Positions 1 through 5,223 of a DNA stretch of 5,845 nt are shown here, in pieces. The DNA is taken from the NCBI GenBank assembly GCA_013203015.1, contig JABMPO010000094.1, positions 1-5,845 on the forward strand. Reading direction: 5' to 3'. Both the position numbers and the translations under genes were made by a program. The notes under the pieces were generated by a model, which had not been told where the DNA came from, did not search any database, and saw nothing but the letters and a program-made list of their open reading frames with translations. The stretch's first letter is position 1; every line of letters starts with the position of its first letter. The stretch is from Fidelibacterota bacterium. GTDB taxonomy: Bacteria; Fidelibacterota; Marinisomatia; Marinisomatales; TCS56.

Positions 1-78
1 GAGGATTCGAACCTCTGAAGGGCGTAAACCCTTGCCGGTTTTCAAGACCGGTGGATTCAACCGCTCTGCGACGCCTCC
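1..78 (-). tRNA. tRNA-Ser (anticodon UGA), 3' end cut by window edge
   Basis: Read on the minus strand from position 78, the sequence begins with acceptor strand GGAGGCG. It continues into a D arm with the usual GGTTGAA loop. The anticodon stem CCGGT/ACCGG encloses loop CTTGAAA, which gives anticodon TGA (plus-strand positions 42-44). A long variable arm follows (stem AAGGG/CCCTT), as in class II tRNAs, then the T arm with loop TTCGAAT. The long variable arm plus the UGA anticodon identifies serine. The last T-stem base, the 3' acceptor strand and any CCA lie beyond position 1. One oddity is that the D stem has an apparent C-C mismatch at its middle pair (GCA against TCC, where TGC would be expected). 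Confidence 0.95.
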
Positions 79-100
79 AAATTGTCAATGATAATTGGCT

Positions 101-129
101 CTTAAAGCGCGCAATTTTAGCAATGGCAA
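101..129 (-). promoter_or_regulatory. Candidate sigma-70-type promoter for tRNA-Ser
   Basis: On the minus strand there is TTGCCA (129-124, five of six to TTGACA), a 17-bp spacer, and TTTAAG (106-101, four of six to TATAAT). Transcription would start near position 94, about 16 nt before the mature tRNA 5' end, a normal leader length for processing by RNase P. The call rests on motif match and spacing only. Confidence 0.5.
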
Positions 130-217
130 TAGATAGAATCAAAGTCAGTATTGGTCATATTAGTACCTAAATTGCAGCTTTCCTGTAAATACTTAATGTC
201 ATATATTCGCCTTTGGT

Positions 218-248
218 TTGGGGAAGAGTCAAAACAACCTTGGGGAAG
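218..248 (+). repeat. Direct repeat TTGGGGAAG, two copies 22 bp apart
   Basis: TTGGGGAAG occurs at 218-226 and again at 240-248. A shortened relative (GGGGAAA) lies at 278-284. The 22-bp period is about two helical turns, which would suit a dimeric regulator binding one face of the DNA upstream of the symporter promoter. A chance repeat in a short G-rich patch is possible. Confidence 0.35.
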
Positions 249-258
249 TCCGTTTGCA
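244..258 (+). promoter_or_regulatory. Weak candidate sigma-54 (-24/-12) element
   Basis: GG at 244-245 is followed by exactly 10 bp and GC at 256-257, within TTTGCA. This keeps the invariant GG-N10-GC spacing and a good -12 box. The -24 box is poor: it reads GGGAA where TGGCA is expected. Transcription would begin near position 269. It overlaps the second copy of the TTGGGGAAG repeat. No activator gene is visible, so this is speculative. Confidence 0.2.
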
Positions 259-294
259 ATCCAATCCAATAAAAACCGGGGAAAGGTAGTATCT

Positions 295-322
295 TTGAAA
301 ATTCTGATAAAGATTGTCTAAT
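295..322 (+). promoter_or_regulatory. Candidate sigma-70-type promoter of the symporter operon
   Basis: TTGAAA at 295-300 (five of six to TTGACA) and TCTAAT at 317-322 (five of six to TATAAT) are separated by 16 bp. Initiation near 328-329 would leave a very short leader of about 14 nt that still includes the purine-rich ribosome binding site GAAAGGG at 331-337. Confidence 0.5.
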
Positions 323-342
323 GATCAAGTGAAAGGGATATC

Positions 343-1734
343 ATGAAATTCTGGCAAATGGAAGTTACTATGGTGGAGTTTATTTTCGATTTTATGTATA
401 TGAGTACTTTCATCCTGGTGGGGACGCTAGCCCGCCGCTATATCAAATTTTTTCAGCGCTTTCTGATTCCTAATAATCTAATCGGCGGTTTTATCGCTTT
501 GATTTTCAGTACTCAAGTGTTGGGTTGGATCGATCTGCCAAATGAACGTCTGACCGCTTATATTTATCATTTACTGGCCCTGACTTTCATAGCTCTGGGA
601 TTACGACAACAAAAATCTAATTGGGGTCGTGGACCATTGAGCAAAAGTTTTGCCGGATTATCAATCATCTGCTTGCAGGCAATAATTGGCCTGGTGGTTG
701 CTTTCATCCTGATGTACACAATCAAACCCGATCTTTTCCTCGGCGTCGGGTTATTGCTCCCCCTGGGTTTTGCCATGGGACCCGGATTGGCAGCTAGCAT
801 GGGCGGCAGTTGGGAACAATATGGATTTACCGGCGGCAGTACTGTGGGGGTTACCTTTGCGGCAATTGGTTTTATCTATGCCTATTTTGCCGGGATTGCA
901 ATCATTCGCTGGGGTATTCGTACTAAAAAAAGCAATACTATTCGCAGCACTGAACATATTACCAAAGAAATGCAAACTGGTATTTACAAAGCCCAGGATC
1001 ATCCCATTGCCGGACGCTTGCCCATGTCCACCGAAGCCATTGAACCCATGGCATTTCATCTTGGTTTGATCGGTTTTGTGTATATGCTTACCTACGGATT
1101 TATATCACTGGTTACGATTCCTCTCGCCAACGCTAATTTGCACGATTTTGTCGATATTTTCTGGTCGTTCCATTTTGTTTTCGGACTGATAATTGCCATA
1201 ATCGTCCGCAAATTGCTGGATCTGTCAGGACGTTCGTATATTATTGATAAAGGACTAATGACCCGCGGGATGGGAGTATTTCTCGATTATTTGATTGTGG
1301 GGGCCATTGCCGCTATCAGCCTAAAAGTTGTTGGCCAGTATTGGGAAGCGCTGCTGATCATGTCACTAATCGCCGGTCCAGCCACCTTTGGCACTTTATA
1401 CTGGATCTGCTGGCGGGCCTTTGACGATTTCCACTTCGAACGATTTGTGGAAATGTTTGGCGAATTCACCGGCACAACTAATTCCGGTCTGATTTTACTG
1501 CGGGTGCTCGATTCCGAGTTCGAAACGCCCGTAGCTGAAGATGCGGTTTATGGTAGCGGAATTTCCTTATTCATGGGCTTGCCCCTATTGTTTTCACTGG
1601 GAATTCCCATGCAATTTTTCAATAATTCCGTCAAGGGTTATGTTATAACTTTGGGAATTATAGTAGCATACTGGCTGATCATCAGTATAATCTGGAAAGC
1701 CACCGGCCTGATCAGTTGGAAACGATACGAATAA
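343..1734 (+). CDS. GltS-like sodium/glutamate-type symporter (ESS family), copy 1
   Basis: This inner-membrane carrier of 463 residues has roughly a dozen hydrophobic segments. It resembles the sodium/glutamate symporter GltS in layout. The first half has an IPNNL segment (residues 42-46), like the IPEP of E. coli GltS, and a glycine-rich reentrant-type motif GFAMGPGLA (142-150) followed by SWEQYGF. The second half has a matching glycine-rich motif GEFTGTTNSG (373-382). These would correspond to the two pseudo-symmetric substrate/sodium hairpins. The protein is longer than E. coli GltS (about 400 residues), mainly through a polar loop around residues 192-232. The motifs are divergent, so glutamate is not assured as substrate; another carboxylate or amino acid is possible. 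The ATG at 343 is preferred over the Met codon at 370, because the next gene's product aligns from its first residue and GAAAGGG lies 5 nt upstream. It is the first gene of a two-gene operon. Confidence 0.85.
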   Translation: MKFWQMEVTMVEFIFDFMYMSTFILVGTLARRYIKFFQRFLIPNNLIGGFIALIFSTQVLGWIDLPNERLTAYIYHLLALTFIALGLRQQKSNWGRGPLSKSFAGLSIICLQAIIGLVVAFILMYTIKPDLFLGVGLLLPLGFAMGPGLAASMGGSWEQYGFTGGSTVGVTFAAIGFIYAYFAGIAIIRWGIRTKKSNTIRSTEHITKEMQTGIYKAQDHPIAGRLPMSTEAIEPMAFHLGLIGFVYMLTYGFISLVTIPLANANLHDFVDIFWSFHFVFGLIIAIIVRKLLDLSGRSYIIDKGLMTRGMGVFLDYLIVGAIAAISLKVVGQYWEALLIMSLIAGPATFGTLYWICWRAFDDFHFERFVEMFGEFTGTTNSGLILLRVLDSEFETPVAEDAVYGSGISLFMGLPLLFSLGIPMQFFNNSVKGYVITLGIIVAYWLIISIIWKATGLISWKRYE

Positions 1735-1755
1735 AACATAATTAATAGAAAAATC

Positions 1756-1760
1756 AGGAG
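1756..1760 (+). promoter_or_regulatory. Ribosome binding site of symporter copy 2
   Basis: AGGAG lies 6 nt before the ATG at 1767, in the 32-bp gap after the first symporter gene. This is a stronger Shine-Dalgarno match than the one before copy 1. It fixes the start and supports translation from a shared transcript. Confidence 0.75.
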
Positions 1761-1766
1761 CGAGTT

Positions 1767-3167
1767 ATGAATCCCTGGGACCTTGATGTTAATCTGCGCG
1801 CTGTCGTACTTGACTTCCTCTATTTGAGTTCATTCATCCTCATTGGTACCCTGTTGCGACGTTATATAAAGTTTTTCCAGCGCTTTCTAATCCCCAATAA
1901 TTTGATCGCCGGTGCCATTGGTCTGCTGATTGCCAGCCAGGGATTGGGATTGGTCGACCTGCCATCTGAACGGCTCGGAGTGTATGTTTACCATCTGTTA
2001 GCCCTGACTTTTATTTCCCTGGGTTTGCGACAAGAAAAAAAGCAATGGGGCAAGGGTCCCTTAAGCAAAGCTTTTGCTTCCCTATCTTCCTATATCGTTC
2101 AGGCTACTATCGGTTTACTGGTGGCTTTTATCCTGATTTATACAATCGAACCGGACCTGTTTGCCGGGATTGGATTGCTGGTTCCCCTGGGCTTTGGCAT
2201 GGGACCGGGCCTGGCCTATGCCATGGGCAATAGTTGGGAACATTGGGGTTTTGAAGGTGGTGGCCTGGTTGGGTTAACTTTTGCGGCAATCGGCTATTTG
2301 TTTGCTTTCTTTGCCGGGATGGCAATTATCCACTGGGGAATCCGCACTGGCCAAAGTGCCCTGATAAAATCAACTGACCATATCACCTATGATATGCGTA
2401 TTGGGATCAACAAGGAAACCGAACATCCTGTTGCTGGACATCTGCCCATGTCTTCAGAAGCAATCGAATCAATGGCTTTCCAATTCGGTTTAATCGGTTT
2501 TATCTACCTGTTAACCTATGGTTTTTGCTATGCTTTTACAACTTTACTTGAAAATGTGGGCGCTCATGATTTTGTAGCCACAATCTGGTCTTTCCATTTT
2601 GTCTTTGGTTTACTGATTGCATTGTTGGTAAGGAAAATATTTGATAAAACCAAGACAGCGTATGTAATTGATTCCGGACTAATGACTCGCTGGATGGGCG
2701 TGTTTCTGGATTATCTGGTAGTAGGGGCCGTGGCCGCAATCAGCATCACGATTGTGGGACAGTACTGGCGCTCAATTCTGTTTATGTCAATATTAGCTGG
2801 CCCGGCAACATTTGGCATTCTTTATTATTTCTGTTACCGAGCATTTGATGATTATCACTTCGAACGCTTTGTTGAATTATTTGGCGAAATGACCGGAACA
2901 ATAAATTCAGCTCTGGTATTATTGCGTGTGGTTGATCCGGAGTTTAAGACTCCTGTAGCGGAAGATGCGGTTTACGGCAGCGGAATTACCCTTTTTCTGG
3001 GAATACCATTGCTCGTGGTTTTAAACGTGCCGACTGCCTTCTATAAAAACGCCATCGAAGGTTATTGGATCGCTTTAGGAATCCTGATTATATACTTGGT
3101 AATCGCTGTGGTTATCTGGCGGGTAACTGGTTATCTACAGTTTAAACGAGTAGTACCAAAACCATAA
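1767..3167 (+). CDS. GltS-like sodium/glutamate-type symporter (ESS family), copy 2
   Basis: This 466-residue membrane carrier is a paralogue of the preceding gene product. The two align end to end essentially without gaps; by eye about 60-65% of residues are identical, and copy 2 differs in length only by a few extra residues at the C terminus. The key motifs are retained with small changes: IPNNL (42-46), GFGMGPGLA (142-150), GEMTGTINS (373-381) and the shared TPVAEDAVYGSGI stretch (395-407). Conservation is strongest in these glycine-rich regions and weakest in the loops and the C-terminal segment, as expected for two functional carriers under selection rather than one decaying copy. The function is likely sodium-coupled uptake of an anionic amino acid or dicarboxylate; the substrate is unknown. 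It follows copy 1 by 32 bp on the same strand, so the two are probably co-transcribed. The stop codon is separated by one base from the stop codon of the convergent downstream gene. Confidence 0.85.
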   Translation: MNPWDLDVNLRAVVLDFLYLSSFILIGTLLRRYIKFFQRFLIPNNLIAGAIGLLIASQGLGLVDLPSERLGVYVYHLLALTFISLGLRQEKKQWGKGPLSKAFASLSSYIVQATIGLLVAFILIYTIEPDLFAGIGLLVPLGFGMGPGLAYAMGNSWEHWGFEGGGLVGLTFAAIGYLFAFFAGMAIIHWGIRTGQSALIKSTDHITYDMRIGINKETEHPVAGHLPMSSEAIESMAFQFGLIGFIYLLTYGFCYAFTTLLENVGAHDFVATIWSFHFVFGLLIALLVRKIFDKTKTAYVIDSGLMTRWMGVFLDYLVVGAVAAISITIVGQYWRSILFMSILAGPATFGILYYFCYRAFDDYHFERFVELFGEMTGTINSALVLLRVVDPEFKTPVAEDAVYGSGITLFLGIPLLVVLNVPTAFYKNAIEGYWIALGILIIYLVIAVVIWRVTGYLQFKRVVPKP

Positions 3168-3168
3168 A

Positions 3169-3972
3169 TCATCGAGGGGATTGGTCAAGTTCCTCAGGTT
3201 TCGCTAACAACCTGGCGACCGTGCTCGCCATTTTACCGGCGTGCAATCCGTCTACAATCCGATGATCGAATGTGGCTGACAGCGGCAACATCAACCGTAC
3301 AACCACTTCTTTAGACCGAACGACCGGTTTCAATTCGCATTTACCCATATTTATTACTGCTGGAATTTTAGCTGCCGGTAATAATGCCGGGAAGCCGGTT
3401 GTTAATCCGATGGTTCCGATATTGGACAACACAATTGAACCGAATGCTGAATCCAAGTACCCCATAAATCCTAAGTTAATTCCCAGATCATGCACTAGCC
3501 AGCGAATCAGTTTATAGATCCAGCCACGAATTGGCCAGGGAATTTTAGTAAGCGTGTATTTATTCTGCATAACCTTGCTTTCCTGCCCTTGCCGGGATTC
3601 GAAAGCCATTGTCCGTATTTCCCCGGCAATTTGGCTGGCAGTTTTCTCATGGGCATCTCTGATTCGAACTGCAGCCATCTCTGCCCCGCCCTTGATGCCA
3701 ACTGTCACCATGACATCAATATATTCGCGGGGTACTAATCTCCCACGCCTGATATGACAATTTATTTCAGGATATTTCGCTAAGGCGCGACCAATAGCAA
3801 CTGCGACAAAAGTAGTTAGAGTCAGTTTATTTCCCTGACGCCGCTGATCTTTTATGTATTTATCAATAGCGGTTACATCAACATTGAGAGTTCCCATAAT
3901 TTTACCATCGCGAGGTGGTCCATACAGGGTGGCAGCCATTAGCCGCCAGGGGAGATTGAATGCATTTTTCAT
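3169..3972 (-). CDS. Stand-alone 2-oxoacid dehydrogenase acyltransferase (E2) catalytic-domain protein
   Basis: This 267-residue protein consists of only the catalytic domain seen at the C terminus of E2 subunits (chloramphenicol-acetyltransferase-like fold). The signature DHRIVDG is at 236-242, carrying the catalytic histidine (His237) and the Asp at the position that is Asn or Asp in true E2s. A second hallmark, GSIVLSNIG (178-186), holds the serine that usually stabilises the transition state. The N-terminal part (LNVDVTAIDKYI, 29-40) matches the strand and helix after the E2 core start. There is no lipoyl domain and no E1/E3-binding domain, so it cannot act as a normal complex core by itself. 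It may transfer acyl groups from CoA or from a separate lipoyl carrier; the substrate is unknown. A tryptophan-rich hydrophobic stretch (about 144-172) is unusual for the family. No clear Shine-Dalgarno sequence precedes the ATG; Met12 is an alternative start. No E1, E3 or lipoate genes are adjacent. Confidence 0.85.
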   Translation of the reverse strand: MKNAFNLPWRLMAATLYGPPRDGKIMGTLNVDVTAIDKYIKDQRRQGNKLTLTTFVAVAIGRALAKYPEINCHIRRGRLVPREYIDVMVTVGIKGGAEMAAVRIRDAHEKTASQIAGEIRTMAFESRQGQESKVMQNKYTLTKIPWPIRGWIYKLIRWLVHDLGINLGFMGYLDSAFGSIVLSNIGTIGLTTGFPALLPAAKIPAVINMGKCELKPVVRSKEVVVRLMLPLSATFDHRIVDGLHAGKMASTVARLLAKPEELDQSPR

Positions 3973-3993
3973 ACGTAAAATTTAAATTTAAAA

Positions 3994-4010
3994 TTGTTTA
4001 GAATAAACAA
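3994..4010 (-). terminator. Weak AT-rich hairpin between receiver and E2-like genes
   Basis: TTGTTTA and TAAACAA form a perfect 7-bp inverted repeat around a 3-base loop. Read on the minus strand it is followed by TTTTAAATTT. It sits 33 bp downstream of the receiver gene's stop and 21 bp upstream of the E2-like start. The stem has a single G-C pair, so any termination would be leaky. It could equally be a chance feature of AT-rich DNA. Confidence 0.3.
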
Positions 4011-4042
4011 ACGGTGTTATAAATAGTGGAAATTCTAAAATA

Positions 4043-4426
4043 TTATTGACGTTTCCAGCGTTCAAGGGTTTCTACAGCACGCTCCGTGGTGTCTATAATA
4101 ATTCTTATATCGAATGGTTTAATGAAATAATCGTCAAACCCGGCTTCCCGGCATTCAACGAGAGCGTAAATCGAGGGATGTCCGGTCATAGCATATATTA
4201 AATCTACTGGTCGTTTTTTCCTGACCTCACGACATAGTTCGGTTCCATTCATCCCGGGTAGATGTAAGTCATAAAAATGGATTTGTACATTCTCGCTGTT
4301 GATTATTGGTAATGCCTCTTCTGAACTTTCGGCGGTATAAACTTCAAAGCCTTTTTTACTAAATGTGTCACGCATTAATTCGCGGATTGATTCCAAGTCA
4401 TCAACGATCAATATTTTTTGTTTCAT
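4043..4426 (-). CDS. Single-domain response regulator (CheY-like receiver)
   Basis: This cytoplasmic phospho-receiver of 127 residues consists of one REC domain and no output domain. All the hallmark residues are present: acidic pair Asp9-Asp10 after the first strand (ILIVDD), phospho-acceptor Asp53 in FYDLHLPGMNG, the switch Thr81 in AMTGHPS, and Lys103 in FIKPFD. The phospho-site strand (IHFYDLH) has aromatic and His residues where most family members have aliphatic ones. It should be phosphorylated by a histidine kinase and act through protein-protein contact, as a CheY-type or phosphorelay intermediate. No kinase or phosphatase gene is adjacent, so the partner is encoded elsewhere. The start is preceded 8 nt upstream by GGGAA, a weak ribosome binding site. 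The gene is divergent from the unknown gene at 4721 and lies on the same strand as the E2-like gene 70 bp downstream. Confidence 0.92.
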   Translation of the reverse strand: MKQKILIVDDLESIRELMRDTFSKKGFEVYTAESSEEALPIINSENVQIHFYDLHLPGMNGTELCREVRKKRPVDLIYAMTGHPSIYALVECREAGFDDYFIKPFDIRIIIDTTERAVETLERWKRQ

Positions 4427-4558
4427 ATTTTAATTTCCCGTTAATATGAGCGGGTAAAAAATACATTAAATTGGTTCACGGGGCATTAAAAAAAATTCCT
4501 TTCTGTTTTGTTCACTTTATCAAATTAATAATTATTCAGCTCATTGACAGATTTGATT

Positions 4559-4588
4559 TATCATATTTAGTGAAATACTATCATATTT
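4559..4588. repeat. Direct repeat TATCATATTT, two copies with 20-bp period
   Basis: TATCATATTT is found exactly at 4559-4568 and 4579-4588. The period of 20 bp is close to two helical turns, and the pair lies in the middle of the divergent intergenic region, where an operator would be expected. In AT-rich DNA a 10-bp repeat can arise by chance, so the operator role is an inference. Confidence 0.4.
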
Positions 4589-4644
4589 GTTTACATTTAG
4601 CAAATCTTTATAATTATGATCTAAAATAAAATCCAAATCCTAAG

Positions 4645-4674
4645 TTGTTATTTAGTTTTCCCGATTATTATAAC
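4645..4674 (+). promoter_or_regulatory. Candidate promoter for the 111-residue unknown protein
   Basis: TTGTTA (4645-4650, four of six to TTGACA) and TATAAC (4669-4674, five of six to TATAAT) are 18 bp apart. Transcription would start near 4681, giving a leader of about 40 nt that includes the AAAAGGAA ribosome binding site at 4703-4710. Confidence 0.4.
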
Positions 4675-4720
4675 AGCACTAATTCAGATTGAAAACCAAA
4701 ATAAAAGGAATTGTATCGCC

Positions 4721-5056
4721 GTGTATCCAGACTTTCAAACTAACAGCCAGATAAAACGCCTACTGCATGAAGAACAGGAGTATTTTCTGTCATTGGTCAG
4801 ACGCGCCGATATAATTGAAAAAACTGTCAGTAACACCTATCAAAAAACGTTCGAAAAATTAATCGATACACGCCGAAAATTGATAGACCAGATTAATGAG
4901 CATAATTACCTGGCGCCGATCGAATTAAAGTTACCATCTGAAGAACAATTGGATGATATACCCAGCAAAACCCACCTCACACATGCGCTAATCATAATTG
5001 ATGCAAAAATAATGGATTTGCTACAAATGTTTCCGTTGTCCACTCAAATGATCTGA
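4721..5056 (+). CDS. Hypothetical 111-residue helical protein, GTG start
   Basis: I do not recognise this family. The product is soluble and highly charged, with no signal peptide or membrane segment. Residues 8-62 look like one or two long amphipathic helices (for example IKRLLHEEQEYFLSLVRRAD). A proline-containing linker (66-81, with PIELKLPSEEQ) follows, then a last helix (about 84-103, HALIIIDAKIMDLL). This helix-linker-helix form is seen in small adaptors and chaperones, but that is only an analogy. The start is GTG at 4721, because no ATG, GTG or TTG lies in frame for at least 80 bp upstream and no internal Met occurs before residue 98. AAGGAA ends 10 nt before it, a slightly long spacing. 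The gene stands alone between divergent promoters and a hairpin, and may be controlled together with the receiver gene. Confidence 0.65.
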   Translation: MYPDFQTNSQIKRLLHEEQEYFLSLVRRADIIEKTVSNTYQKTFEKLIDTRRKLIDQINEHNYLAPIELKLPSEEQLDDIPSKTHLTHALIIIDAKIMDLLQMFPLSTQMI

Positions 5057-5085
5057 CCAGCATGCTGTCAGACACTCTGCACCAG

Positions 5086-5120
5086 AACTGTCACTGACAC
5101 TCAAAGTGTTGGTGACAGTT
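5086..5120 (+). terminator. Long hairpin after the unknown gene, possible terminator or RNA end
   Basis: Arms 5086-5101 and 5105-5120 pair over 16 bp around a CAA loop. Fourteen pairs are Watson-Crick and two are G-U wobbles when read as plus-strand RNA. In minus-strand RNA the same two positions become A-C mismatches, so the fold fits plus-strand transcription better. It begins 29 bp after the stop codon of the 111-residue gene. No true U-tract follows (TTCCTCCCTC), so this is not a textbook intrinsic terminator. It may protect a 3' end or separate the two convergent genes. Confidence 0.5.
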
Positions 5121-5223
5121 CCTCCCTCATTCCAAGTCTATTCTGTTTAGCGCATTCCAGGTAAAGCAATGATTACACAGGTGAATCAATCGGAAAACGA
5201 TCTCAACTGATTAGTACATTTAA

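Larger units (their letters stand above)
4427..4720. other. AT-rich divergent intergenic region
   Basis: These 294 bp separate the minus-strand receiver gene from the plus-strand unknown gene, so promoters for both should lie here. The region is strongly AT-rich with several A/T runs. It contains a perfect TTGACA at 4544-4549 on the plus strand, but no -10 box at a usable distance from it. It also contains a 20-bp-period direct repeat (4559-4588) and a plausible promoter for the unknown gene. A 4-bp CCCG/CGGG stem (4437-4440 and 4451-4454) lies just upstream of the receiver gene's ribosome binding site and partly overlaps it. I see no further gene or RNA. Confidence 0.7.

Noticed and set aside
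1..342. Integration site or genomic island boundary at the tRNA-Ser gene
   Set aside because: tRNA-Ser genes are common attachment sites, but I found no second copy of the tRNA 3' end, no integrase and no mobile-element genes in the window. The true 3' end of the tRNA is also outside it.
567..1475. Open frames on the minus strand and in other frames within symporter copy 1
   Set aside because: They overlap a gene with clear family motifs, and their translations are low-complexity, Pro/Arg/Asn-rich shadows with no recognisable domain.
2045..2739. Short open frames in other frames within symporter copy 2
   Set aside because: They are shadow frames of the membrane protein, without ribosome binding sites or plausible protein composition.
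3272..3757. Open frames opposite to or overlapping the E2-like gene
   Set aside because: They are antisense or shifted shadows of a gene with intact catalytic motifs.
4544..4549. Perfect TTGACA as a -35 box
   Set aside because: No acceptable -10 hexamer lies 15-19 bp downstream; the nearest TATAAT-like sequence (TACTAT at 4576) is 26 bp away.
5169..5210. Small open frame starting ATGATTACACAGG
   Set aside because: It is only 13 codons with no Shine-Dalgarno sequence, and it lies in the convergent gap downstream of the hairpin.
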